Shown here one piece after another: positions 8,632-18,900 of a DNA stretch of 64,000 nucleotides. This stretch comes from Arthrobacter glacialis (GTDB taxonomy: Bacteria > Actinomycetota > Actinomycetes > Actinomycetales > Micrococcaceae): contig NZ_PPXC01000002.1 of NCBI RefSeq assembly GCF_002909445.1, forward strand, positions 310,001-374,000, given 5' to 3'. The first letter of the stretch is position 1. Every line of letters begins with the position of its first letter. The position numbers were made by a program, and so were the translations under genes. A model generated the notes under the pieces. It was not told the DNA's origin and ran no database searches. It saw only the letters and a program-made list of their open reading frames with translations.

Positions 8632-8781
8632 CGCTGCGCTTCGCGGAGCGTAGCGGCGCGCCCAAGGCGCATGCTGGAGGTACGTCTTCGTCCCCCGGGG
8701 TAGCCCCGGAGAGGGTGGGTCACCAAGGTGACTCCCCATCTCATCGACGAAGCCGTCGCATCCTGACACACTAGCGCAGCG
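8632..8781 (-). ncRNA. candidate retron msr-msd RNA
   Basis: Read on the minus strand, the segment opens with CGCTGCGCT (8781-8773) and closes with its perfect complement AGCGCAGCG (8640-8632). These sit where retrons carry the a1/a2 repeats that fold the primer-template RNA. Directly after a1 comes TAG (8773-8771 region), a plausible site for the branching guanosine (G at 8771). Inside are several stable hairpins: CGACG-GCTT-CGTCG (8758-8745), GTCACC-TT-GGTGAC (8732-8719), a CCGGGG-CTA-CCCCGG stem near 8708-8694 and GCGCC-TTG-GGCGC (8670-8658). CTTCGTC (8752-8746) can also pair with GACGAAG (8692-8686). The 150-nt length and position before the RT fit known retrons. The msr/msd boundary is not determined. 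Confidence 0.65.
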
Positions 8782-8904
8782 GACGTGTGCCGGGAGCAAT
8801 GTTGCGGGTCTGTTTTTGAGTTGATGTGTGCCGCCAAAACGGTGCGGATCTGATGGCCCCGGCGTAGAATGGGTGCCATTCCTCCTCTAAAGGCGATGAT
8901 TGCA

Positions 8905-9309
8905 ATGTCCCTTGCATCCAGTCCCGCAACAACCGTTCTGCCAGTGGCCAATGGGGCCCGTTCCCGAGACTATTATGCCGAGTCCCTCGGCTTGGAATTC
9001 CGTGGGCAGTCGGCCGACGGAAACCTGATTTTTGCTCTGGAAGGCTCTGCCACCCTGGCGCTCATGGAAGATCCTGCCGCGGCCCCCTCAGTGCACACTG
9101 TCATGAGCTTCGAGGTTGCGGACATTGAGGCCTCGATTGGCGACCTGGGCACCCGCGGCGTGGTCTTTGAGGACTACGACCTGCCCGGGCTCAAAACAAC
9201 TGACCACATCTGCATCCTCGGCGCCGAAAAAGCCGCCTGGTTCAAGGACCCCGATGGCAACATCCTGTGCCTGCACGAAGGCACGCCGGCCGAACTGACC
9301 GGCAAATAG
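8905..9309 (+). CDS. VOC (glyoxalase/bleomycin-resistance fold) family protein
   Basis: 134 residues from the ATG at 8905 (AAAGG about 11 bases upstream; in-frame ATGs at 8869 and 8896 are less well placed). One betaalphabetabetabeta module is recognisable: RDYYAESLGLEF near the N-terminus, VMSFEVADIEASIGDLGTRG in the middle, and AAWFKDPDGNILCLHEGTP at the end. 'F.DP.GN...L' is the standard closing strand of VOC proteins. Substrate unknown; these act as small metal-dependent lyases, dioxygenases or drug-binding proteins. It is divergent from the retron. Confidence 0.85.
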   Translation: MSLASSPATTVLPVANGARSRDYYAESLGLEFRGQSADGNLIFALEGSATLALMEDPAAAPSVHTVMSFEVADIEASIGDLGTRGVVFEDYDLPGLKTTDHICILGAEKAAWFKDPDGNILCLHEGTPAELTGK

Positions 9310-9384
9310 CGAGCTGACCGGCACGTGTGCGGCACGAAGGCGCCGCCCACCCCTAACTCTTCGCTGCCCGCTTCCCACGGCCTA

Positions 9385-9410
9385 CTGCCGCTGCCCACTG
9401 CCGCTGCCCA
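9385..9410. repeat. 13-bp tandem duplication in a 270-base non-coding interval
   Basis: Two head-to-tail copies of CTGCCGCTGCCCA lie between the VOC gene and the first giant surface-protein gene. The rest of the interval (9310-9578) holds no ORF I would call. It contains AT-richer sequence around 9465-9500 that may hold the promoter of the downstream block, but no convincing -35/-10 pair. Confidence 0.6.
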
Positions 9411-9578
9411 CTGGCCCCGCCCGCAGCCCGCTTCCTACTGCTCTCTGCCTCGCCCGACATGTTTAGCCCATCATTTGGATCAATCCGATAGGATTCTAAG
9501 GGCGCCTCCCTTTGCGTAGGCCCAGAGTCAGTTTGGACCCGCATTCTGGCTTAGGAATCGGATGAATAAAGGCTATTC

Positions 9579-11513
9579 ATGGCATTGAGCGATCTCTTCA
9601 CCAGGTCAAGCAACAAAAAGCAGGTCTTCACGGCGTCGGCTGCGATTGTGCTCTCGGCCGCAGTGGTGACTGGGGCAGTGGTGTACCCGGGGTTCACCAC
9701 AGCCGATGTTGACCTCAATGACGGCAGCGTCTGGGTCACCAACCGTGTTGACGGCCTGGTGGGCCACCTCAATGACCAGTCCAAGGTTCTTGACGGCGGG
9801 TTCACGGCCACCACCACGAGCTTTGATGTGGTCCAAAACGCCGACAACGTCTTCATGAGCGCCGACGGCGGCAATCTCCTGAATCCCGTGAACATCCCCA
9901 TGATGGCCATGGCCTCGGAGACAAGTCTTGGCGGCGGCACGGCAGTGTCCCAGGGCACCGGCATGGTTGCCTTGACCGACGCCGGCACCGGCAAAGTGTG
10001 GGCCGTGGCCAACTCGAACGTTCCCAGTTTTAATGACAAGAGCACCGTCCCCATCCTCACGGGCCTGCGCAACCCGGTTTCCGTGACGGCCCCGGATGAC
10101 ACCATCTACACGGTTGACGCGGAGTCCGGTGAGCTGATTTCCACGGTGCTGGACGACGCCGGCAAGGTCGCCTCCCAGGAGCGGGCCAAAGTTGAGGGGC
10201 TGGCTGGGGCAAAGGACCTCCAAGTCACCGTGGCCGGTGGCAAGGCTGTTGCGTTCTCGCCCGAATCCGGAAAGCTGTTCCTGCCCGGCGGCAAAACCGT
10301 GGACATCCCGGACTCTGCCGGCGCACGCCTGGCCCAGCCCACGGACCAAGGCAACTTTGTGGCGCTGGAAACCTCCACTGCCTTGTTCACCCAGCCGCTG
10401 GACGGCTCTGCTGCCCAAGTATTGCAACTGGGCAGCACCGGAAAAGCCGTGGCACCCGTGGTGCAGGACGGGTGCGTCCACGCAGCCTGGTCCGGCGCCA
10501 ACAAGTACGCCCTGTCCTGCGGGGGAGCGGGCGATCTTATTGACATTCCCAAGGCCGGCGGCACATCACTTTTCGTCTTCCGCAAGAACCGTGACGTGGT
10601 GGTCCTGAACGACATCAACTCTGGAAACGTCTGGCTGGTCAACCAAAACATGCTCCTGGTGAACAACTGGGATGACCTCAAAACTGACCTGAAGAACGCT
10701 GACAACGCCGACAAGGATTCAGCCGACCCCAACGTGGTCAGCACACTGCCGGACCGGACCAAACCCAACCGCCCGCCGGAAGCTCTGCCGGATGAATTTG
10801 GTGTGCGCGCAGGAAAAACAACCATCCTGCCGGTGCTGTTCAATGACTCCGACCCTGATGGTGACGTGCTCACGGTGGAGGCTCCCGCCGTCGACCCTCC
10901 CATGGGCGCCGTCCAATCCATTTATGGCGGGACCGGGCTGCAGATCAACGTTCCCCAAGAGAGCACGGGTTCGGGCCAGTTTGGCTACATCTCCAATGAC
11001 GGCCGCGGCGGTACCTCCCGTGCCAGTGTCAATGTGCGCGTTGTGCCGGCTGGCGAAAACACCCCGCCCAAGGTTTTGCGTGATTCCACCATGGTGGTGG
11101 AGCTTGGCCAAACCATGAGCCAAAACGTTCTTACCGACTGGATTGACCCCGACGGGGATGACATTTTCCTCACCGGTGCCGTCTCCGACGACAAAAGCGC
11201 CGTCATCAAGACCACCCCCGACGGCGAACTGAAGTACACCGACGACGGCGAAAAAGACGGCCTGAAGTCCATGACCATCACCGTTTCCGACGGCATGGAC
11301 AGCACGGAGAAGAAGGTAAAGGTCAACGTCAAGACACCCGGCACGGTGCCTCCTGTGGCCAACGCTGACTTCTTCCGCGCCGTGGTGGGCCAGCCCATTG
11401 CGCTCTCGCCGCTCAAAAATGATCAGGACCCCTCCGGCGGCACGCTGCGCCTGGCCAGTGTGTCCAAACCGGCCAATGCCACCGTCTCCAAGATTGCCGA
11501 CAACGGCACCTGA
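9579..11513 (+). CDS. giant Ig-like/FN3 surface protein, copy 1, N-terminal part (frameshifted)
   Basis: 644 residues, collinear with the first third of the intact paralog at 15902-22012. Residues about 15-40 form a single membrane segment or uncleaved signal (VFTASAAIVLSAAVVTGAVVYP) followed by TTADVDLNDGSVWVTNRVDG, so the rest is probably extracellular. About 300 residues of repeating strands resembling a beta-propeller follow, then Ig/cadherin-like repeats with NDSDPDGDVLTV and DPDGDDIFL, which are likely calcium sites. It ends at a TGA inside a repeat, where the paralog continues with NGTFTF; the lost frame resumes at once as the next ORF. RBS: AAAGG before the ATG. In the PFNA-type arrangement this is the FN3 position. 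As the sequence stands this product would be truncated and lack the FN3 part. Confidence 0.8.
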   Translation: MALSDLFTRSSNKKQVFTASAAIVLSAAVVTGAVVYPGFTTADVDLNDGSVWVTNRVDGLVGHLNDQSKVLDGGFTATTTSFDVVQNADNVFMSADGGNLLNPVNIPMMAMASETSLGGGTAVSQGTGMVALTDAGTGKVWAVANSNVPSFNDKSTVPILTGLRNPVSVTAPDDTIYTVDAESGELISTVLDDAGKVASQERAKVEGLAGAKDLQVTVAGGKAVAFSPESGKLFLPGGKTVDIPDSAGARLAQPTDQGNFVALETSTALFTQPLDGSAAQVLQLGSTGKAVAPVVQDGCVHAAWSGANKYALSCGGAGDLIDIPKAGGTSLFVFRKNRDVVVLNDINSGNVWLVNQNMLLVNNWDDLKTDLKNADNADKDSADPNVVSTLPDRTKPNRPPEALPDEFGVRAGKTTILPVLFNDSDPDGDVLTVEAPAVDPPMGAVQSIYGGTGLQINVPQESTGSGQFGYISNDGRGGTSRASVNVRVVPAGENTPPKVLRDSTMVVELGQTMSQNVLTDWIDPDGDDIFLTGAVSDDKSAVIKTTPDGELKYTDDGEKDGLKSMTITVSDGMDSTEKKVKVNVKTPGTVPPVANADFFRAVVGQPIALSPLKNDQDPSGGTLRLASVSKPANATVSKIADNGT

Positions 11514-11515
11514 CC
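11507..11515 (+). other. one-base frameshift site joining two halves of one gene
   Basis: The sequence ACC-TGA-CC-TTC stops frame 1. Inserting one C (ACC-CTG-ACC-TTC) restores NGT-LTF, matching the paralog's NGT-FTF at the same place, and opens a continuous frame to 15733. A single-base loss from a CCC run, real or a sequencing error, is the simplest explanation. No slippery heptamer is visible. Confidence 0.85.
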
Positions 11516-11539
11516 TTCACACCCAGTGCCGCCGGGCCC

Positions 11540-14500
11540 GTGTACCTCGATTACCAGGTGACCAACGGCCCCATGAGCGCCACCGGCCTGATCCGCGTTG
11601 ACGTGGTTCCGGCCGAGCAACAGGGCCTTCCTGTAGCCGTGAAGGACCTGGCCATGCTGCCCGCCGGCGGTTCGGTGCTGGTGGACGTGCTGGGCAATGA
11701 CATGGATCCGGCAGGAGGTGTGCTGGTGACCCAATCCGTGGATGTCCCCGCCGGAGCGCCCGTGACTGCCACCATCATTGACCGCAACGTCATCAAGTTG
11801 AGCGATGTGCGCGGCCTGAACTCCACCTTGAGCATCAAATACACCATCTCCAATGGCGCAGGCAGTGCAGTGGGTGAGATAGCCGTGATCCGGATCCCGG
11901 CGCCCGACAAGCTGCTTCCTCCGCGTGCCGAGGATGATTCTGCCGTGGTCCGGGTGGGGGACATTGTCAGCATTCCCGTGCTGGCCAATGACACCGACCC
12001 CAACGGTGAAGTCCTCAAGGCACCTGTGGTGACGGAGACGGGGGATCCGGAAGCGGGCAAGTTGTTCGCCGACCAAAACCAGCTGCGCTACATAGCGGGC
12101 CAGACACCCAAAAAGGTCACTGGCATCTACAAGGTGGCCAACAGCTCCGGGCAGTTTGACTCCGCCACGGTGAATATCACCATCGTGGCTGCCGATCCCG
12201 AGCACAACCTGCCGCCGGCACCGAAGAACATCACGGGACGCGTGATCGCCGGGGATACTGTCAAGATCCCCGTCACCCTGAACGGTATTGACCCTGACGG
12301 CGATTCCGTGGAGTTGGTGGGCATCGACAAGGCACCCAAGCTGGGCACCGCTGAGACCGGCAACGGCTACATCTACTACACGGCCGGTGGAAGCTCCGCC
12401 GGCACCGACACCTTCACTTACCGGGTGCGGGACAGGCTGGGTGCCGAGGCCATGGCCCGCGTTGACGTGGGCGTGGCCCCGCCGCTCACCATGAACCACC
12501 CGCCGGTCACCGAGGATGACTTCATCACCATGCGTCCGGGCCGCAAAGTGGCACTGGATGTGGTGCTCAATGACTCAGATCCCGACGGCGGCCAGCTGGG
12601 ACTTGTCAAGGACGGCTTCAAGGGCCCCGAGGCCATGGCGCCCTCCATCACACCCAAGGGCAAGGTGGTTCTGACAGCGCCGCAGGAACCGGGCATTGCC
12701 ACCACGATGTACACCGTGGCGGACAAATTCGGGGCCAGGGCCACCGGCAACATTCGCATGACGGTCACCCCGGACGCCCCGCTGAAGGCGCCGCTTGCGC
12801 GCGATGACAGAGTGACTGTCAAGCAGATGCTGGGTAAAAACACCGTTGACGTGCCGGTACTGGACAACGATGCTGACCCCGACGGCGTGACCGAGGCACT
12901 GGCGGTGGCCGTGGAGTCCGCTCCCGGCAAGCCGAACACCACTGCATCCGTCACCTCCGCCGGTGCCGTGCGCGTGGTGCTCGAAGCCGGGGAACAAATG
13001 ATCCCCTACACCGTCACCGACCAGGACGGGCTCAAGGCAACGGCCGTGATCTGGGTGCCGGGGTTGGACAAGCAATACCCCGTGCTGAAGAAGAATGACG
13101 TCATCCGCGTCACCGCCGGGCAAACCGCCACCATGAAGCTCGCCGACTACGTGCAGGTTCGCGAAGGCCGCAAGGCGCGCCTCACCGAAGCAGCCAAAAT
13201 CTCCCTGCTGGGTGCCTCGAACGAGAACGTCATCATCGGCGACGGTGAAGGCATCACCTACGCGGCGGACATTAAGTTCTACGGCCCCGGTTCCATCACC
13301 TTTGAAGTGACCGACGGCGCCGGTCCCGACGATGCCGCGGGCCTGAAATCAACCCTGACAGTCATGACCCTGGTTGACCCGGCACCGGCCAGCCAAACTG
13401 ACAAAAAGGAACCCGAAAAGAAGAAGAACACCCCTCCCACCTTCACCGGTTCCACGCTCGATGTGCCGCAGCAGGAAAAGGCCAGCCTGGACGTGGGGCC
13501 CATGGCCTTCGACATTGATCCGGGCGACAAGGACAAATTCAAGTACGCCCTGGTGGGTGGTGCGCCGGCTGGCTTCGCCGTCGACTTCAAAGGCACCGTC
13601 TTGACGGTTTCCGCCAATGATGACACCCCTGTGGGTGCTACAGGAAACCTCAAGGTGCAGGTGAGCGACGGCAGCAACGACCCTGTTGCGGCCGACGTGG
13701 TACTGACGGCAACGTCCTCTTCCGAACCCTTGGCGGTGGCCAATGAGGACATTGTGGTGGACGCCCATGCGGGCCGTGCCGAGGTCGTCAAGGTCCTGAC
13801 CAACGATGTGAACCCGTTCCCTGACGCTCCACTGAAGGTGATGGACACCTCGGTCGAGACGGGGAGCGCCGGAATTATTGTCACCCACGTTGACGACTCC
13901 GTCACTGTCAACACCGATCCCGACTACAAGGGAACTGTGGTGGTGCGCTACACCGTCGCGGATAAGACCAAGACCCAGGACAGGTATGTCAACGGCCGCA
14001 TCCGCATCACCGTCAAGGGTAAGCCCGACGCTCCGAGCAAGCCGCAAATCGTTGAAGAAAAAGATGAAGCCGTCCTGCTGACGTGGGACCCGCCGGCGGA
14101 CAACGGGGCACCCATCACCAAATACGCGGTGGCCTGGGCGGGTGGGGCGCAGGACTGCCAAACCAACACCTGCACCATCACCGGACTGAACAACACCACG
14201 CCGTACAAGTTCAAGGTGACGGCCACCAACGGCGTCGGCACCTCAGCGCCGTCGCCGGAGTCGGTCACGGCGACACCGGACCGGATGCCCGACGCGCCAG
14301 CTGCACCGTCCACGGTTTTCGGTGACAAGAAGGTGGACGTCAGCTGGGTTACCCCTGTGGGCAAGTTCTCCGCCGTGACCAAATACAACGTGGAAATCTC
14401 GCCGGTGCCCGCCGGCCAAAACGGCCAAAAGACGGGCGTCACGGGGAATACCTTGCCTTGGTCGGGACTGGAAAATGGCACTGAGTACCAATTCAGGGTT

Positions 14501-15733
14501 CAGGCTGTCAACAACGCACCGAAACCCTCCGAGTGGGGCGCGTACTCGGCATCAGTGATTCCTGCTGGACTGCCGGGCGTTCCCGCCACGCCAACAGTTC
14601 AAACGCAGCCCGCCGTGGGCAGCAACAGTCAGGTCAGCGTCAGCTGGGGCGCATCCTTTGAAAACGGTGACGCCATCAGCAAATATGACGTGGAACGCTC
14701 AGGCGGCGGACAAGGCGCCATCACGCAAACTGTGACGGGCACAAGTGCCACATTCTCCGTGGGCACCTCCACCCAGGGCTACCAGTACCGTGTCCGTGCC
14801 ACCAACAAGGCGGGTACCACTGCCTTTGGTGGAATGTCGGAACCGCAACGGGCGGTCGGTAAAATTTCGGCAGTTCCGCCCGCACCCGGTATGACGCTGG
14901 TGGGAACCGGCGGCGCCGGTGGCCAGGTCCAAGTGACGTATCAGGCGCTGGCGGAGTCACAACTCAACGGGTACGCAAGCTCCGAAGTCGAATACTGCAT
15001 CACCTTGTCCACGGCGGGCCTCAGCTGTGGTGTGTCCTCTGGGGTTACGCTCGCTGCGCCCAACGGGCAAGCCGTTTTTGCCAACGTATACGTGCGGCCA
15101 GTTTCCAATACCAATGACAGGGGCCCGTCCTCGGGTGCCTCAGCGACCATGACACCGTACGGTGTGCCAAACCAAGTGGGCGTGAATGGCAGCACGGCCG
15201 GCCAGGGCGACAAGACTGTGCGCTGGAGCTGGAATGTGCCCAACAACAACGGCAGCGGAATCACCCATTTTGAAAGCAGGCTCAACGGTGCCGGCTGGGA
15301 GAGTCGTGGCATGGCCACGAGCTACTCCACGGGAACCGGCGGCTACGGTGACACGGCAACATTGAACGTGCGGGCCTGCAACGCCGGTGGTTGTGGCGCC
15401 GGCTCCGGACCCGTGACATCCAGGGCCGGTGCCGCCCCGGACCCGCCCGTGACCGAAGTGCGGGTTGAGGCTGGCACCTGGCACTCCTGCACCATGGGTC
15501 CGAATGGTGGAGGAGTGTTCACGAACGATCCAGCCACCTGCGATGGATCTGTGTCGCCCGGTGGCAACGTCAACCTTGGTGGGAACTGGCTGGACTACGC
15601 CGACGACTGGGTGCAGGTCTCCGGTTGCCGCGGCAGTTGGTATGTCATGTCAAATGGTCCTGTTGCTGGCCGCTGGGTCCGTAGCGACACCGTTGATGTG
15701 CGTGACCGCAACGGCGGCAACATCCGCTGCTAG
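11540..15733 (+). CDS. giant Ig-like/FN3 surface protein, copy 1, C-terminal part (frameshifted)
   Basis: 1397 residues in the frame that follows the break; the nominal GTG at 11540 is only the first possible start codon and no ribosome site precedes it, so this is not an independent gene. About ten Ig/cadherin-like repeats carry the calcium-type motif N-D-x-D-P-D/N-G (NDTDPNGEVL, GIDPDGDSVEL, NDSDPDGGQL). At least three fibronectin III domains follow (about residues 835-1110, e.g. AVLLTWDPPADNGAPITKY, FKVTATNGVGTSAPSPESV, FRVQAVNNAPKPSEWG), then more divergent modules. The C-terminal 90 residues form a Cys- and Trp-containing tip (WHSCTMGPNGG, NIRC at the end) that differs from the paralog's tip. 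There is no LPxTG sortase signal. The product depends on whether the frameshift is real. Confidence 0.8.
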   Translation: MYLDYQVTNGPMSATGLIRVDVVPAEQQGLPVAVKDLAMLPAGGSVLVDVLGNDMDPAGGVLVTQSVDVPAGAPVTATIIDRNVIKLSDVRGLNSTLSIKYTISNGAGSAVGEIAVIRIPAPDKLLPPRAEDDSAVVRVGDIVSIPVLANDTDPNGEVLKAPVVTETGDPEAGKLFADQNQLRYIAGQTPKKVTGIYKVANSSGQFDSATVNITIVAADPEHNLPPAPKNITGRVIAGDTVKIPVTLNGIDPDGDSVELVGIDKAPKLGTAETGNGYIYYTAGGSSAGTDTFTYRVRDRLGAEAMARVDVGVAPPLTMNHPPVTEDDFITMRPGRKVALDVVLNDSDPDGGQLGLVKDGFKGPEAMAPSITPKGKVVLTAPQEPGIATTMYTVADKFGARATGNIRMTVTPDAPLKAPLARDDRVTVKQMLGKNTVDVPVLDNDADPDGVTEALAVAVESAPGKPNTTASVTSAGAVRVVLEAGEQMIPYTVTDQDGLKATAVIWVPGLDKQYPVLKKNDVIRVTAGQTATMKLADYVQVREGRKARLTEAAKISLLGASNENVIIGDGEGITYAADIKFYGPGSITFEVTDGAGPDDAAGLKSTLTVMTLVDPAPASQTDKKEPEKKKNTPPTFTGSTLDVPQQEKASLDVGPMAFDIDPGDKDKFKYALVGGAPAGFAVDFKGTVLTVSANDDTPVGATGNLKVQVSDGSNDPVAADVVLTATSSSEPLAVANEDIVVDAHAGRAEVVKVLTNDVNPFPDAPLKVMDTSVETGSAGIIVTHVDDSVTVNTDPDYKGTVVVRYTVADKTKTQDRYVNGRIRITVKGKPDAPSKPQIVEEKDEAVLLTWDPPADNGAPITKYAVAWAGGAQDCQTNTCTITGLNNTTPYKFKVTATNGVGTSAPSPESVTATPDRMPDAPAAPSTVFGDKKVDVSWVTPVGKFSAVTKYNVEISPVPAGQNGQKTGVTGNTLPWSGLENGTEYQFRVQAVNNAPKPSEWGAYSASVIPAGLPGVPATPTVQTQPAVGSNSQVSVSWGASFENGDAISKYDVERSGGGQGAITQTVTGTSATFSVGTSTQGYQYRVRATNKAGTTAFGGMSEPQRAVGKISAVPPAPGMTLVGTGGAGGQVQVTYQALAESQLNGYASSEVEYCITLSTAGLSCGVSSGVTLAAPNGQAVFANVYVRPVSNTNDRGPSSGASATMTPYGVPNQVGVNGSTAGQGDKTVRWSWNVPNNNGSGITHFESRLNGAGWESRGMATSYSTGTGGYGDTATLNVRACNAGGCGAGSGPVTSRAGAAPDPPVTEVRVEAGTWHSCTMGPNGGGVFTNDPATCDGSVSPGGNVNLGGNWLDYADDWVQVSGCRGSWYVMSNGPVAGRWVRSDTVDVRDRNGGNIRC

Positions 15734-15785
15734 CAGTTGCCGGGAGCAAGGGGGAGCGTGCCGGCACGGGCACAACTCCCCATTG

Positions 15786-15834
15786 CTGTCAGTGCTGCCG
15801 TCGGCAACACTGACAGTGGTTCACTAGACTTTTT
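15786..15834 (+). terminator. hairpin between the two surface-protein genes
   Basis: CTGTCAGTG (15786-15794) pairs perfectly with CACTGACAG (15808-15816) over a 13-base loop. A run of five T lies 14 bases further on, farther than in a canonical intrinsic terminator, so it may instead stabilise mRNA ends or attenuate transcription into the second copy. Confidence 0.5.
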
Positions 15835-15901
15835 CCTGGTCCACAGTTTCCACAGTTTTATCCGGCTGACTCCAACAAATCGGCCGAGCTAAGGGTTTGT
15901 C

Positions 15902-18900
15902 ATGGCTTTAAACGTTTTTGCCCGCAAGAATTCCCGCGTCTTCTCCGTCTCCGCCGCGGCCACCGTTGCTGCGGCAGTGGTCACCGGCGCGTTGATCTAT
16001 CCCGGATTCAGCACCGCCGATGTTGACCTTAACGACGGCGGTGTGTGGGTGACCAACCGCAGCATCAACATGATGGGCCACCTCAATGTCCCCTCCAAGG
16101 TTTTGGACGGTGGCTTCACGGCCACCTCCCAGGGCTTCAACGTGCTCCAGGACGCCGGAACAGTCTTCATGGACAACGACTCCGGCACCCTCCTGAACCA
16201 GGTGGACGTGCCGGCCATGACCCTGACCCAGGACACCGCCCTGGGCGCCGGCAAGGCAGTGTCGCTGGGCAGCGCCATCACCGTCATAACCGATGCGGCA
16301 GCCGGCAAGGTGTGGGCTGTGCCCACCTCAGCGGCAGCAACGTTTGATGAGAAGACCACCAAGCCCATCCTGACGAAAATCACCAACGCCAAGGCCGCCG
16401 TCGCCCTTTCCACGCACGACGGCGTGAGTGACGTCTTTGTCCTCGACCCGGGCAAGGCACAGCTCACCCACGCGAAAATTTCCTCCGACGGCAAGGTGGT
16501 GGACGCCGCCGAGGAAGCCATGGAGGGCGTGCCGGATTCGGGCAAGCTGGTGCTGAGCGTGGTGGGGGACAAGCCTGTGGTGCTTGACCCTGACACCGGC
16601 ACGGTGTTCCTGCCCGGCAACAAGCGCGTCACGGTGCCCGAGGCCAAGGGGGCCAGCTTGCAGCAGCGCAGTGAAAAGTCGGATTTTGTGGCCCTGGAAA
16701 CGGGCAACGCCCTGGTGCTCCAGCCGCTCAATGGTGGCTCGGCAAGCAGCACTGATGCCGGATCCCTGGGCCGTCCCGTGGCCCCTGTGCAGCAAGACGG
16801 CTGTGTCCACGCCGCCTGGAATGGCTCCAACACCTACCTTTTCCACTGCCCCGGTAGTAACTCCAAGCCCATCAGCGTGCCCAAAGCCACGGCGGCCTCG
16901 GATCTGGTGTTTAGGAAGAACCGTGACGTGGTGGTGCTCAATGACATGGCCGGCGGGGACGTGTGGCTGGTCAACCAGAACATGCTGCTGGTCAACAACT
17001 GGGATGACCTGACGGTGGATCAAAAGAACGCCGAGAACGCTGACAAGGACTCCTCGGATCCCAACGTGGTCAACACGCTTCCGGACAGGACCAAACCCAA
17101 CCGGCCGCCCCTGGCCGAGCCGGACCAGTTTGGGGTTCGTGCCGGCAGCACCACGCTGCTGCCTGTGCTGTACAACGATTCCGATCCCGACGGCGACGTG
17201 CTGACGGTGCGGGACAGCGCCGCCTCCATCAAGGCCGGCACCCTGCAAACCGTCTACGGCGGCACAGGCCTGCAGCTGGTGGTGCCCGAGGGTGCCCCCG
17301 CGGGAACGGAAACCTTCGGCTACACCAACGACGACGGCCGCGGCGGCACCGCCAAGGGCTCCGTCAGTGTGCGCGTGGTGCCCGACTCTGAGAACACCGA
17401 ACCCATCTCCATGCGTCCCACCACCATGGTGGTGGCACAGGGGCAGACCATCAGCCAGAACGTCCTGGCTGACATGATTGACCCCGACGGCGACAGCATC
17501 TTCCTCGTCGGCGCCACCTCGGGAGAGGAAACCGGGCAGGTCAAGTTCACCCCGGACGGCGAATTGAGCTACACCGACGACGGCTCCTCCAACGGTCTGC
17601 GCACAGTAATCATTGAGGTCTCCGATACACGTTCCATCGTGGAGAAAAAAATCAACATCAGCGTGAAGCCGGCCGGGGGAGTGCCTCCCGTAGCCAACGC
17701 CGACTATGTTCGTGTGGTGGCGGGCCAAAAAGCTATTGTGGCACCCCTGAAGAATGACCAGGATCCGCTGGGCGGGGAACTGCGCCTGGCCAGTGTGGAC
17801 AAACCCGCCACCGGCAGCGTTTCCGCCATTGCTGACAACGGCACCTTCACCTTCAGCTCCGACACCCTGGGCGCCAGCTATTTGACGTACCAGGTCACCA
17901 ACGGCCCGCAAAGCGCCACGGGGTTGATTCGCATTGACGTGGTCCCGGCCCAGGCCGAGCTGGCACCCATTGCTGTGAAGGACATGGCGCTGCTGCCAGT
18001 GGGCGGGACCACGCTGGTGGATGTGCTGGGCAATGACACCGATCCGGCTGGCGGAGTGCTGGTGGTTCGCGGCGTTGACGTGCCGGAGGAAGCCGGCGTC
18101 TCAGTCACCGTGCTGGAACACAACGTTATTAAGATGACAGATGTGCGCGATCCCCAACTCCCTGTCACCATCCACTACTCGGTCTCCAACGGCCAGGGCA
18201 CCTCCGTTGGTGCCATCTCGGTGGTGCGCATTCCGTCAGCGCCAACCCTGCAGCTCCCGGTGGCGCGCCCCGACGTGGTCGATGTCCGGGTGGGTGACGT
18301 GGTTCGCATCCCCGTGCTGGCCAACGATTTTGACCCCAATGGTGACACCTTGAAGCACCCGGAAATTGTCGAAAGCCCTGCCGCAGAAACAGGCAAGCTG
18401 TGGGTGGACCAAAACGCCCTGCGCTTCCTCGCTGCTGACACACCCGGGTCCGTGACAGCCATTTACAAGGTCACCAATGAGTCCGGCCAGTCGGACTCGG
18501 CCACGGTGACCATCAACATCATTGCCCAGGACCCCGAACGCAATCTGCCCCCGGCACCGAAAAACGTTGAGGGCCGGGTCATTGCCGGCGGCCAAACCAA
18601 GATTCAAATCCCGCTGGACGGCATCGACCCGGACGGCGATTCGGTGCGCCTGGCCGGGATCGACATTCCGCCCTCGCTAGGTACCGCCGTGGCAGGCAAT
18701 GGGTTCATCCTTTACACGGCGGCGGGCAACGCGGCCGGGACTGACACCTTCACCTACAAGGTCAAGGACCGTCAGGGCGCGGAGGCCATCGGCACCGTTG
18801 AGGTGGGCATTGCGCCGGAGGACTCCAACAACCGGCCGCCCAAGGCTGCCGACGATTTCATCACCCTGCGCCCGGGCCGCGCCGTGGCACTCGATGTGGC

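Noticed and set aside
11500-11520. Programmed ribosomal frameshift in the giant gene
   Set aside because: No slippery heptamer or downstream pseudoknot is evident; the simple loss of one C from a CCC run fits better.
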